In this document: in pieces, positions 8,638-16,805 of the stretch
Numbering within the stretch: the stretch's first letter is position 1
How the letters are laid out: every line of letters begins with the position of its first letter
NCBI GenBank assembly: GCA_002753565.1
Contig: PEAM01000017.1
Location: forward strand, 1 to 64,000
From: Magnetococcales bacterium
GTDB lineage: Bacteria; Pseudomonadota; Magnetococcia; Magnetococcales; JADFYX01
DNA length: 64,000 bases
Reading direction: 5' to 3'
Notes under the pieces: model-generated
The model's database searches: none
What the model was told of the DNA's origin: nothing
The model's input: only the letters and a program-made list of their open reading frames with translations
Made by a program: the position numbers and the translations under genes

Positions 8638-9592
8638 CCGAAAAAGGTTGCTTTGCCTTCAATTTAAGCAGGCTGTACAGGGTTTGGAGCCGCACAACCC
8701 TAACCGCTTTTTTTTCTGCCGCTTTGATAATATTACCCAAAATAGCCTCCACCTCCATGGGACGTCCAGACTCATAGTCCAATAACATGCTGGTGCGATA
8801 GGGCTTCATTTTATGGGTATCATCCAGATTTTTCTCTACCGCCTCTTGGGTCAGGTTATGCCCCAAAGAGAGAGCGACAGCCAACACCTCCTCCATCACC
8901 CCTCGAATCAACGAAACCATATCCGGTTGGGCCATGATCTGCTGAGTATCCACCCCGCCAGCCAACACCGAGATCGGGTTGTAGGGTGCATTCCACAGCA
9001 GTTTCCGCCAACGTTCGGTCACAATGAAGGCCGAGGTATGACACGGTACGTTTGATCGCTCAAACAGAGCAGACAACTGTCGAACAGCCGGGGAGATCCC
9101 CTCCGGATAGCAGCCTATCATCAATCGTCCATAACAGAGGTGGCGAATCATCCCCGGACCGATACGGTTGACACAGATAAAAGCCAGACCGCTGATGATC
9201 TCGTTGGAAGGAAACCGCTGTTGCACAGGCTCTTCAATTTGGATGCCATTCTGCAGCAATATAACGGTGGTGTCAGGACCGACAGCCGGAGCAATAAGAG
9301 AGGCAATATCCAACTCTGGCAACGATTTAAGAGAGACCAGCAGGTAGTCCGGGAAGCCCTGATAGTCAGCAACCCGTCTCAGCACCTGTTGAGGATGAAA
9401 GTGGGCGGGACCATCGATACTGTCGATGGTGATCCCCTTTTGACGGACCGCCTCATAATCAGAGCGATGCACCGTAGAGACCTCGGCACCGGCCTGACTT
9501 AATCGACATCCGTAAAAACCACCCACAGCCCCCGCCCCAACGACCAAAATTGTCACTGGGTTATTGTTTGAAAGTACTGTATCCTTTTTCAT
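8630..9592 (-). CDS. panE: 2-dehydropantoate 2-reductase (ketopantoate reductase)
   Basis: NADPH-dependent reduction of ketopantoate to pantoate in vitamin B5/CoA synthesis. The 320-residue protein opens with the Rossmann motif VVGAGAVGGFYGCRL (residues 17-31). It has a VSLKS segment and VILLQNGI, which resembles the family's LQNGxG, and the C-terminal helical domain with KLLWNAPYNPISVL, matching the family KxxxN motif. It ends with a SMLLDYESGRPMEVEAI segment typical of PanE/ApbA. The first 12 residues are a polar extension before the fold. Several PanE homologues act on other keto acids, so the substrate is likely but not certain. Confidence 0.88.
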   Translation of the reverse strand: MKKDTVLSNNNPVTILVVGAGAVGGFYGCRLSQAGAEVSTVHRSDYEAVRQKGITIDSIDGPAHFHPQQVLRRVADYQGFPDYLLVSLKSLPELDIASLIAPAVGPDTTVILLQNGIQIEEPVQQRFPSNEIISGLAFICVNRIGPGMIRHLCYGRLMIGCYPEGISPAVRQLSALFERSNVPCHTSAFIVTERWRKLLWNAPYNPISVLAGGVDTQQIMAQPDMVSLIRGVMEEVLAVALSLGHNLTQEAVEKNLDDTHKMKPYRTSMLLDYESGRPMEVEAILGNIIKAAEKKAVRVVRLQTLYSLLKLKAKQPFSAN

Positions 9593-9633
9593 TGAATCTC
9601 ATGATCATTCTCTAAAGATGGAAGGAGAAAAAA

Positions 9634-9942
9634 ATGTTAAAATCACCGCTGGTTATCCTCGCCTTTGTCTCTATCACCCTTTTCTCACCCAACCTCTGGA
9701 GTGCCGATGCCGCCCGAGGAGAGGAGCTACATGATAAAAGCTGCCTGACAGCCTGCCACAGCGCCAAGGCTGGTGGAGTCTCCAACGACCTCTATAAACG
9801 ACCCAACCGCCGTAACACCCTGGCCAAGCTGACCGCCATGGTTACCTATTGCAATCAACAGGTTCTTGACTCTGAATGGTGGCCAGAAGATGAAGCTGAC
9901 GTCGTCGCCTATTTAAACAGCAACTTCTACCACTTCAAATAA
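9634..9942 (+). CDS. Small periplasmic cytochrome c with CX3CH heme site
   Basis: 102 residues with a clear Sec signal peptide (MLKSPLVILAFVSITLFSPNLW, cleavage near SADA), then GEELHDKSC and the heme-attachment motif Cys37-Leu-Thr-Ala-Cys41-His42. This has three residues between the cysteines instead of two. A conserved family tail follows (YKRPNRRNTLAKLTAMVTYCNQQ, then W-W-P-E-D-E-ADVVAYLN and NFYHF). Monoheme proteins of this type are probably electron carriers in the periplasm. AAGGAG ribosome site 6-7 nt before ATG. It stands alone between two minus-strand genes. Confidence 0.82.
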   Translation: MLKSPLVILAFVSITLFSPNLWSADAARGEELHDKSCLTACHSAKAGGVSNDLYKRPNRRNTLAKLTAMVTYCNQQVLDSEWWPEDEADVVAYLNSNFYHFK

Positions 9943-9950
9943 CAGCCAAC

Positions 9951-10466
9951 CTAACCACCCGACAAACCAAGCCTCTCCTGGATGAACCGAGCCACAGAGA
10001 CCGGATCACCCAGGGGAAGCAGGGGAAGTTTCACCTCCAGTTTGGGATCGTCACTTGCCAGGGCGACGACGTTGGTCAGCTGTTGATAAAACAGAGGGTC
10101 TGACCTCCCGCGCCTGTGGAGGACAATCTTTGGATGGTCATCGTTTTTATAGCCCTCAACCAAAATCAGATCATGCTCTTTTAGTCGCTCAATCTGCTCA
10201 GCCAGGTTTGGCTCGGGACGGTTTTTCAACTCCTGAATCATAAACCACCGCTCTTTAGAAGCGAACATGACCGTTTCCGCCCCCGCCTGTCGAAAACGGT
10301 AGGTATCTTTTCCTGGGATATCCGGGTCGGCCGGATGGTGGCCATGTTTAATGGCCGCCACACACAGCCCCGACCGGGTAAGTTGCGCAATAACCCCTTC
10401 CATTAAAGTGGTTTTGCCGGTACCGCTTGGGGCGGTAAAACCGAGCAGGGGGGTAGAATAGCTCAT
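9951..10466 (-). CDS. mobB: Molybdopterin-guanine dinucleotide biosynthesis adaptor MobB
   Basis: GTP-binding accessory protein for attaching GMP to molybdopterin. The P-loop GFTAPSGTGKTTL is at residues 9-21, then IKHGHHPADPDIPGKDTYRFRQAGA, the family signature, and ILVEGYKNDDHPKI. 171 residues is normal. Its start overlaps the end of moaD by 4 nt (10463-10466), so the two are translationally coupled. No moaE or mobA lies in this window. Confidence 0.92.
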   Translation of the reverse strand: MSYSTPLLGFTAPSGTGKTTLMEGVIAQLTRSGLCVAAIKHGHHPADPDIPGKDTYRFRQAGAETVMFASKERWFMIQELKNRPEPNLAEQIERLKEHDLILVEGYKNDDHPKIVLHRRGRSDPLFYQQLTNVVALASDDPKLEVKLPLLPLGDPVSVARFIQERLGLSGG

Positions 10467-10714
10467 CCGCCACTCACCGGAGGAAAAATAGCGATCTCAT
10501 CGCCGTTGGACACGCCACTTTCAGGTTGCGCATAGGTTTGGTTGATCGCCACCTGCAGATTGGGGTCAGAGAGGGCGCTATCATACTGTGCGCCCCTCTG
10601 CCTCAGATGGGAAAGCATATCGGAAACACAAGTGACCTCTGCGGGAAGCTCCAAGCTCTCCGAGGCGGTACCGATCTTTTCCCGAACCCAGGCAAAATAG
10701 AGAAAACGAGCCAT
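10463..10714 (-). CDS. moaD: Molybdopterin synthase small subunit MoaD
   Basis: 83-residue ubiquitin-fold sulfur carrier that, as a C-terminal thiocarboxylate, donates sulfur to precursor Z with MoaE. It has the typical MoaD opening RFLYFAWVREKIG and the diagnostic end FPPVSGG, whose terminal Gly-Gly is adenylated and thiolated. It forms an overlapping pair with mobB. The absence of moaE next door means the partner must be encoded elsewhere. Confidence 0.93.
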   Translation of the reverse strand: MARFLYFAWVREKIGTASESLELPAEVTCVSDMLSHLRQRGAQYDSALSDPNLQVAINQTYAQPESGVSNGDEIAIFPPVSGG

Positions 10715-10841
10715 GTCTTTTTATTTCCAATTATCATAAGAGGGAGGACAATCTATCTGCATCCTAAAGTTTGCAGGAGATTGGCTCAACTTAAAATAAT
10801 AGGCAATGTTAAAAAAAGGCCCTTAGAGACCATTGGGTACA

Positions 10842-10876
10842 AAAAAACCCGCCCCTCAATACGGAGGAGCGGGTTT
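10842..10876 (-). terminator. Rho-independent terminator of the porin gene
   Basis: Read on the minus strand, AAACCCGCTCCTCC pairs with GAGGGGCGGGTTT around a short loop and is followed by seven T residues (10841-10847 as A on the plus strand). It lies 35 nt downstream of the porin stop. Confidence 0.8.
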
Positions 10877-10910
10877 AAACCTAAGGCCGCAGGATAATGA
10901 AAAAAGAAAC

Positions 10911-12125
10911 TTAAAAATCAACCGTTAGCTTAAGGGTTGCCATATCTTTCTTTTTCCCGGTTCCCGTCGTCGCAGCGGCAGCATTGTCAACTCTGGTGCT
11001 GTCGGAAGTGCCGTAATCCTTGTCATGTTTCCACTCGAAGGCCAGAGTGGTATTCTCAAAAATACCCACGGAGATGCCACCCAGAATGGTCTTTTCAGGC
11101 AGACCCAAACCCAGAGCCTCGTCACTTTCCTGGTAGCCCACAGCGATGGTGGTCTCTTTTTCAGCCATCATGAAGGTGTAGCCAATCTCGGCAGTCCATG
11201 CGGAAGGGCGAGCCTTGTTACCGTTCCAGGTCAACTCGGTCATGTCAAAGTCTTCCAGCGCGGTGACATATTCACCAATAAGGGTAAACCCTTTAAAGCC
11301 CAAGATCCCATGGATCTCACCACCGGAGATATGGTTGATCATGTTGCCGATGTTGTTGGGTAGAAGACCGCCAATGGTATCGGAATCTTCTAAAGAGTTG
11401 ATCCAGCCGGCCCCGATGTCGAGGGTGGCGGGACCGGACTCACCGGCATAGCCCAAGCTGAAACCAAACTGATCGATGACATTTTCGCCGGTCTGGGCGC
11501 TACCGTTAAATCCATAAGCAGAAGCGGTCAATCCACCACCGGAGACAGAGATCAGGGCAGCGGTCTCGGCGGTTTCACCCAACGATTGGGTGAGTGGGTC
11601 GGAGAGCAGGTTGGTTGCATACCCACCAAAAGGGAGACCCATGGAACCAAAGGTGAAGGAGAAGGGGGACTTTTCGGGATTGGCAAGGGTAATGGTTGCC
11701 GAATCAACGGTCAAAGCCGTGTCATCCTCTTCATAGAGGAGGGTGATATTGGTCGAGACCCAATCGTTGATCTGGGTATCGATAGCCAGCTCTGCCGTGG
11801 CAACGGTGATATCGCTGGAGTCAACCCCGGTATAGCTGTCACCGCTGGTTGCTTGAACAGCCACCGAACCACTGATATTGATCCTATCAGACCATTTCAT
11901 CCCACCACCCGAATGGGACTCGGTGGAGGATTCAACTTGAGCGACAGCCTTGTCTACTTTTTTTTCTGACTGGTTCAGGCGAGCTTTAAGAGCTTGAATT
12001 TCCTGGTTCTGCCTCTGTAACATTTCCCACATTTCAGCCCGTGTTGGTAGAGAATCTGCCTGGGCAGAACCGACAACGGCCAGCGTAAGAAATAAACCGA
12101 GGGAAGAGAGCGTTGACTTTTTCAT
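10911..12125 (-). CDS. LbtU-family outer-membrane porin
   Basis: 404-residue beta-barrel protein. The signal peptide is clear (MKKSTLSSLGLFLTLAVVGSAQA, then DS). A coiled-coil segment follows (MWEMLQRQNQEIQALKARLNQSEKKVDKA), then alternating beta-strand sequence ending in an aromatic residue (LKLTVDF), as outer-membrane barrels do. The order coiled coil, INISGSVAVQA and FGSMGLPFGGYATNLLSDPLTQSLGE recalls Legionella LbtU, a siderophore porin; that ligand is not demonstrated here. I chose ATG 12125 because AGGA lies at proper distance; upstream starts at 12134 and 12161 are less well placed. A terminator follows the gene. Confidence 0.78.
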   Translation of the reverse strand: MKKSTLSSLGLFLTLAVVGSAQADSLPTRAEMWEMLQRQNQEIQALKARLNQSEKKVDKAVAQVESSTESHSGGGMKWSDRINISGSVAVQATSGDSYTGVDSSDITVATAELAIDTQINDWVSTNITLLYEEDDTALTVDSATITLANPEKSPFSFTFGSMGLPFGGYATNLLSDPLTQSLGETAETAALISVSGGGLTASAYGFNGSAQTGENVIDQFGFSLGYAGESGPATLDIGAGWINSLEDSDTIGGLLPNNIGNMINHISGGEIHGILGFKGFTLIGEYVTALEDFDMTELTWNGNKARPSAWTAEIGYTFMMAEKETTIAVGYQESDEALGLGLPEKTILGGISVGIFENTTLAFEWKHDKDYGTSDSTRVDNAAAATTGTGKKKDMATLKLTVDF

Positions 12126-12478
12126 TTTTTTCATCCTAGATTTCAAACATAAACCAAACAATAAGTGAATAGATTCATACTGTTAAACAAAGAAAACCCA
12201 AATAATCCAATCACTATAACAAAAAAATATCACACTTTCATCTAAAATCTCATCCAATCCTTAACAACAAGGGAACAAAAAACAGGAATAATAATTTTAA
12301 TACAAGGTTTTACAAGGAGACAATAAATATGTCACACCAAGTCGATATAAAAACAACACCCAGGTAAAAACTCTGGTTTCCCGATGCATCAGAGAGGCTT
12401 AACAAGCTGGATAGCTCTATCATTACAGCTTGTTAAAGTGCCACAAACAATCTTCACCCGCCCTTTAAGACCACACTG
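12126..12478. other. 353-nt AT-rich divergent intergenic region
   Basis: This is the promoter region shared by the porin (minus) and PEGA/SPOR (plus) genes. It is clearly more AT-rich than its flanks and contains the 11-bp perfect inverted repeat at 12399-12436. I looked for a Fur-type box and found none convincing. No coding frame of note. Confidence 0.5.
12399..12436. repeat. 11-bp perfect inverted repeat
   Basis: TTAACAAGCTG (12399-12409) and CAGCTTGTTAA (12426-12436) are exact reverse complements separated by 16 nt. There is no T-run on either side, so an operator or structured leader for the gene starting at 12479 is more likely than a terminator. Confidence 0.55.
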
Positions 12479-14089
12479 ATGAACAAAAGGGGTGAGAGTT
12501 TGTCTTACCGTATTTACCTTTTGGATATACTGTTGTATTCTGTATATTCCTGGCTACTTGAAGGCTTGCTTGTTTCACGCGTTAGTAGGGAGAGCATTAC
12601 ATTGTTGACACGCATTGTTGGTATTTTCTGTTTTAGTTTCAGCCTCCTATTAATGGTAACGGGGTCGGTTTTGGCTGTTGAAGCGCCATCAGAAATCGGC
12701 CAAAAAGAGGGGGAGCAACGTTTTCAACTGACCATTATTACGGAGCCCACCGAGGCAACCGTGGAGATTCTCAATAGCTCCATCGCCTACTCACCTGGGG
12801 TTCGCCTTCCTTCGGGCCGATACAACATCTCTGTCTCTTTTCCCGGCTACGAAGAGGAGAAGGGGTACATCGAAATCCTCTCCAAAGATTGGGTAGGAAA
12901 AGTGGTACTGCGTCCTGAAGAGACCCAGCCTGACACCAGCGCGATTGATGAGGAGTGGCAGCGGATTCACGAAGAAAAAGTCGATATTGAAGAGGCCCGT
13001 CGCCAGCTGGAGAAAGATCAGCAGGCGTTGGAAAAAGCTAAAATCGAGATTGAAAGGCAGAAAAAGAATATCGTTTTCGAACAGCTGGAACTGGCCCAAG
13101 CCCAATATGAGATTGATGCACAACGGCTGGAAATCTCAGAAAGACTCAATCAACTGGAACGAGGAGAGAAACCCAGCCTGGCCATGGACTCCTCGGCACA
13201 ACTCTCTCGTCTGAACGCCAAAACAGCTTCAGATGAGCCAATCAGCAGAACGGGCGCAACAGATTCCAACACCCTAAAACCGGACTCAGCCCAGACGACG
13301 GTTGAAGGGAGTCTGCCTGAAAGTGGGGCGATAAAACCTCGAGCCAAGGTGACAACGCCCACGGCTAACGCTCAAAAGCCACGAGCCAAACTTATCTCTC
13401 CCGTGGCTGAGGCAAAAACCCCCTTGGCCAAGGTGACCACACCCTCTACCCAAGCTAACAAACCCCGAGGGAAAATGAAACAGGCGCAAACGCCCACCCC
13501 TCTATCCGAACCCAAAGTGGCCTCTAAAAAGCCGGTAATCATCGCAGACATCCCGCCAGTAGCTCCAGACGATACACGGGATGAGGATGCTACCTCACTG
13601 GCTGACAGGCCTGAAAAAGAGAAGTTGGAGACCATCACCTTCGACTTTACATCAGAATCCTCCCAAAACGAAGCTCCTGTAGATGAGCTCCAGCCCCTTT
13701 TGGACGCCACACGGGAAGAGCTTAAGGTGTATCAAACCAAAGCCGAAGGAGGCGGGGCCAATACCAAGCTTAACAGCCAGATTGAGATGTTGAAAAACCT
13801 GGCTCCCAACGACCCCCGTGTTCAACAACTATTGCGTCTTTACAAAAAACGCTACATCATTGTTGTTGGTCTGTTCTCCGCAGAGGAGAGAGCCATTGCC
13901 CTGAAGGAGCGGATTCTTAATGCGGGTCTACCCTCTTATCATGAACCAACCTTGGTCAACAACAACACCCTGTACCGGGTTGCCATTGGACTGTTTGAAA
14001 ACCGATCACAAGCCCAAACAGCCAAGAAAAAACTTCTAGCGGAAAAATTCAACATCAAAGAGGTTATCTTCCGCTCTTTTAAAAAATAA
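12479..14089 (+). CDS. PEGA-domain / SPOR-domain envelope protein
   Basis: Up to 536 residues. A hydrophobic export segment (TRIVGIFCFSFSLLLMVTGSVLA) precedes a PEGA-like beta domain (ITEPTEATVEILN to GKVVLRPEE). Then come a charged coiled coil (about 155-230), a Pro/Thr/Lys-rich stretch with 14-residue repeats, and a C-terminal SPOR domain (YIIVVGLFSAEERAIALKER to the end), a fold that binds denuded peptidoglycan at division sites. I infer a periplasm-facing cell-wall-associated protein. Start uncertain: ATG 12479 gives a long N-terminus, while TTG 12602/12605 with GGAGAG upstream gives a cleaner signal peptide. It stands alone, with the DUF1538 pair 90 nt downstream. Confidence 0.7.
   Translation: MNKRGESLSYRIYLLDILLYSVYSWLLEGLLVSRVSRESITLLTRIVGIFCFSFSLLLMVTGSVLAVEAPSEIGQKEGEQRFQLTIITEPTEATVEILNSSIAYSPGVRLPSGRYNISVSFPGYEEEKGYIEILSKDWVGKVVLRPEETQPDTSAIDEEWQRIHEEKVDIEEARRQLEKDQQALEKAKIEIERQKKNIVFEQLELAQAQYEIDAQRLEISERLNQLERGEKPSLAMDSSAQLSRLNAKTASDEPISRTGATDSNTLKPDSAQTTVEGSLPESGAIKPRAKVTTPTANAQKPRAKLISPVAEAKTPLAKVTTPSTQANKPRGKMKQAQTPTPLSEPKVASKKPVIIADIPPVAPDDTRDEDATSLADRPEKEKLETITFDFTSESSQNEAPVDELQPLLDATREELKVYQTKAEGGGANTKLNSQIEMLKNLAPNDPRVQQLLRLYKKRYIIVVGLFSAEERAIALKERILNAGLPSYHEPTLVNNNTLYRVAIGLFENRSQAQTAKKKLLAEKFNIKEVIFRSFKK
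13334..13501 (+). repeat. Tandem 42-nt (14-residue) repeats
   Basis: Three diverged copies plus a partial fourth encode K/T-P-x-A-K-V-T-T-P-T-x-x-A-x units (KPRAKVTTPTANAQ, KPRAKLISPVAEAK, TPLAKVTTPSTQAN, then KPRGKM...). They lie in the Pro-rich linker between the coiled coil and the SPOR domain. Confidence 0.75.
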
Positions 14090-14178
14090 CCAATGGAGAT
14101 ATGTGTGCAGACCATTCATCGGGTTCAAACGGCCTCTGCTGCTTGTTCACAGCGGTCTCTGCCGATTAGATCTAAGAC

Positions 14179-14940
14179 ATGATTGCTTTCATCCAAGTCA
14201 TTTCCAAGACCTTTACAAAAAGGATCCTTGATTCCGGGAAAGATCTTCTCCCCATCATTGTTGTTATTGCCCTTTTTCAGACTCTGGTACTGGGTCAACC
14301 TATTCCAGATCTGGCGGGAATCCTCACGGGGACTTTTCTTGTTCTGATGGGTTTGACCTTCTTTATTGCCGGGTTGGAGCTGGCTCTTTTTCCCATTGGC
14401 GAGGGCATGGCCCACTCTTTTGCCCGGAAGGGGAGCCTGTTTTGGCTGTTGACCTTCAGCTTTTGCCTGGGCTTTTCAACTACCGTTGCCGAACCAGCTC
14501 TGATTGCCGTTGCCAAGGAGGCCGCCTCCATTGCCAGTGATGCAGGGCTTCTTAAACCGGGCGCCGAGGAACAATCTTCCTACGCCCTGGGACTCCGTCT
14601 CTCGGTGGCGGTGGCGGTTGGTCTCTCTATTCTCATCGGTATTTTGCGTATTCTTCGTGGCTGGCCAATCTCCCGCCTGATCATTGGCGGGTATGTCACC
14701 GTCTTGATCATGACCCTGTTTGCCCCACGAGAGATTGTCGGCATCGCTTTTGACTCAGGCGGGGTTACAACCTCCACGGTCACCGTTCCACTGGTTACGG
14801 CACTGGGGGTTGGTCTGGCCTCTGCCATTCGGGGTAGAGACCCCATGATTGACGGCTTTGGCCTCATCGCCTTTGCCTCTTTGCTTCCCATGATCTTTGT
14901 CATGGGGTACGGTATTTTACTCTTTGGTCCATCTCTGTAG
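14179..14940 (+). CDS. DUF1538 integral membrane protein, copy 1
   Basis: 253 residues with about six or seven hydrophobic spans. Signature segments of DUF1538 are present: QPIPDLAGILTGTFLVLMGLTFFIAGLELALFPIG, FSTTVAEPALIAVA and FDSGGVTTSTVTVPLV. It is a paralogue of the next gene, which begins 9 nt after its stop; many bacteria carry both halves in one polypeptide. The repeated TTVAEPALIAVA and SGGVTTSTVTVP motifs in both halves suggest a pseudo-symmetric membrane channel or transporter. No function is established for this family to my knowledge. Confidence 0.85.
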   Translation: MIAFIQVISKTFTKRILDSGKDLLPIIVVIALFQTLVLGQPIPDLAGILTGTFLVLMGLTFFIAGLELALFPIGEGMAHSFARKGSLFWLLTFSFCLGFSTTVAEPALIAVAKEAASIASDAGLLKPGAEEQSSYALGLRLSVAVAVGLSILIGILRILRGWPISRLIIGGYVTVLIMTLFAPREIVGIAFDSGGVTTSTVTVPLVTALGVGLASAIRGRDPMIDGFGLIAFASLLPMIFVMGYGILLFGPSL

Positions 14941-14949
14941 GGGGTTGAT

Positions 14950-15723
14950 TTGGCACTACTCTCCCATCTTCTTTCGACCTTTATCGACACCTTGGCCGAT
15001 ATCACCCCTATTTTGGGGCTGATTTTCGGGTTTCAGTTACTGGTCCTTCGCCAACCTATTCCCCACCCCAAAAAAACCGCCTTGGGCTTTTTATTTGTTT
15101 TATTGGGGCTGACCCTTTTTCTGGTCGGATTGGAAATTGCACTGTTTCCCATCGGCAAGTTGATGGCAACCCAACTCTCCTCTCCCCAGTTTGTCTTTGG
15201 AACCGCCACCGCCCCGGAAAATCCTCCTTGGCAGGCTTATGGGTGGGTCTATGCCTTTGCTGCTTTAATCGGCCTGGCAACCACCATTGCCGAACCGGCC
15301 CTGATTGCGGTTGCCCAGAAAGCTCATGAAGTCTCTCGTGGCACCATCGATCCCTGGGGGCTGCGGCTTTCAGTTGCTGTTGGCGTATCTATCGGTATCT
15401 CTCTGGGCTGTTTTAGAATTATTACCGGCACCTCTTTGGTCTCCTACATTGTGGTTGGCTACTCCATCGTCATTATCCAGACCTTTTTTGCCCCGAAAAT
15501 GATTATTCCCCTTGCCTATGACTCGGGTGGCGTCACCACCTCCACGGTTACGGTTCCGCTGGTGGCCGCATTGGGGTTGGGGCTGGCGGCCACGGTTCCG
15601 GGGCGAAATCCAGCACTGGACGGCTTTGGCCTCATCGCCTTTGCCAGCCTGTTCCCCATGATGACGGTGATGGCTTATGCCCAAATAGTTCAGTGGTTTG
15701 CCAGCAGAAAAGAGGCCCTTTAG
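14950..15723 (+). CDS. DUF1538 integral membrane protein, copy 2
   Basis: 257 residues, multi-spanning, with the same motif series as the preceding gene: QPIPHPKKTALGFLFVLLGLTLFLVGLEIALFPIG, TTIAEPALIAVAQKA, YDSGGVTTSTVTVPLVAALGLGLA. TTG start supported by GGGGG a few nt upstream; no ATG or GTG fits. Translation is probably coupled to copy 1, so the two proteins are likely subunits of one complex. The function is unknown. Confidence 0.83.
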   Translation: MALLSHLLSTFIDTLADITPILGLIFGFQLLVLRQPIPHPKKTALGFLFVLLGLTLFLVGLEIALFPIGKLMATQLSSPQFVFGTATAPENPPWQAYGWVYAFAALIGLATTIAEPALIAVAQKAHEVSRGTIDPWGLRLSVAVGVSIGISLGCFRIITGTSLVSYIVVGYSIVIIQTFFAPKMIIPLAYDSGGVTTSTVTVPLVAALGLGLAATVPGRNPALDGFGLIAFASLFPMMTVMAYAQIVQWFASRKEAL

Positions 15724-15742
15724 GCCATTTGATCTTATGATT

Positions 15743-15768
15743 TGAAGCCATTCCTGGGCATGGCTTCA
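15743..15768. terminator. Hairpin between convergent genes
   Basis: TGAAGCCAT and ATGGCTTCA form a 9-bp stem around TCCTGGGC. It lies between the DUF1538 pair and a gene in the opposite direction. No long T-run is present, so termination is inferred from position. Confidence 0.45.
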
Positions 15769-15775
15769 GCCTGGT

Positions 15776-16576
15776 CTACTGATGAGGTTTCCGAATCACC
15801 CGAGAGCGCCACTGCATGGCCTCTTGGGCATCGAATGGCTTGTTATGACGCTTGATATACTGCAGGTAGGTTCCCGGCTCGGGATTATCGCCAAATTCTG
15901 AAAAATTGCGACGGATTTTTTTTATCTCCGTCAACAACGCCTTCAATTCCGGCAGCCAGTGGCTTTTATAGGCTGCGTCCAATTTCTCTTTAGTCTTGGG
16001 ATCGTCTTTAGGGATATTTTTTAGCTTGATGGTCTTGACAATCTCTTTGCGTACCTCACTGAGTTGATCGGCATACCAGTTGCCTCCCAGCACCAAAGCG
16101 ATGCCTAACAGAATGACCGGAATGAGATAGAGGGCCTGTTTTTTTTCTTGGGAGAGATGAAGAGGGCCGTCATAATCAAACCCCTCCGCCGGTTTGTACC
16201 AGGTGCCATCCTCTCTTTGCCGAAACCCCTTCTCCCAACGCAGACGAATGGGGTGGTTTTTGGGCAGTTTGGCAATATGCTCCGGCAACCCCCCTTTTCG
16301 CGCCTCAACTTCTGTTTTAATATCCTTGAGGTCGATCTTCTCTTCGGACTTTTTATCTTTATTTTTGGCCTCTTCTTGGGCTTTTTTTAGACGAATCTTC
16401 TGCAGCTCTTCCCGAGAACCGCTCTCTTGAAGTGCCTTGAGCTCCTTGCCCATGGCTTTCATCTCTTCAAAGGTGGGTTCTGCTGGAATAGCATCTTTTG
16501 TAGTATCGTCTTCAGCAGGTTTGCCGCCTGTTTTTTGTTTGACAATGGGTTGTTTGGCGCGGCCAGGTAATGCCAT
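15776..16576 (-). CDS. Unknown single-span membrane protein with charged domains
   Basis: Not recognised. From ATG 16576, with GGAG 8 nt upstream, the product has 266 residues. A Lys/Glu-rich helical N-terminus (FEEMKAMGKELKALQESG, then KKAQEEAKNKDKKSEEK) is followed by a small aromatic motif (WEKGFRQREDGTWYKPAEGFDYDGPL). One strong transmembrane segment (ALYLIPVILLGIALVLGGNWYA, about 148-170) follows, then a basic helical C-terminal domain. A TTG at 16594 could extend it by six residues. It is divergent from copA and convergent with the DUF1538 genes. No function is suggested by the context. Confidence 0.65.
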   Translation of the reverse strand: MALPGRAKQPIVKQKTGGKPAEDDTTKDAIPAEPTFEEMKAMGKELKALQESGSREELQKIRLKKAQEEAKNKDKKSEEKIDLKDIKTEVEARKGGLPEHIAKLPKNHPIRLRWEKGFRQREDGTWYKPAEGFDYDGPLHLSQEKKQALYLIPVILLGIALVLGGNWYADQLSEVRKEIVKTIKLKNIPKDDPKTKEKLDAAYKSHWLPELKALLTEIKKIRRNFSEFGDNPEPGTYLQYIKRHNKPFDAQEAMQWRSRVIRKPHQ

Positions 16577-16805
16577 GATCCTGCTCCCAAGCAAGGTAAA
16601 TCAAAAGGTTGTGCCAGACGGGTGTATACAACAGGCAAATTTAGGTTAAAATACCCCTCTGTCTTATCTAATCTATCGGACAGCCAAGAGAACAACTTTA
16701 GCCTCGCCTGCATACAGGTTGACAGGCAGAAGCCATCCATAAACAGCAAGAAACAGCGCATCCATAGGGGTGTTACTCTTGGTCTTTGCGCAGGGATACT
16801 CAAAC

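Noticed and set aside
12270-12340. Fur box near the LbtU-like porin
   Set aside because: AT-rich sequence gives only poor partial matches; no acceptable 19-mer.
16577-16805. CueR operator or promoter before copA
   Set aside because: No dyad like the CueR site; a TTGACA at 16719 has no -10 at a suitable distance.
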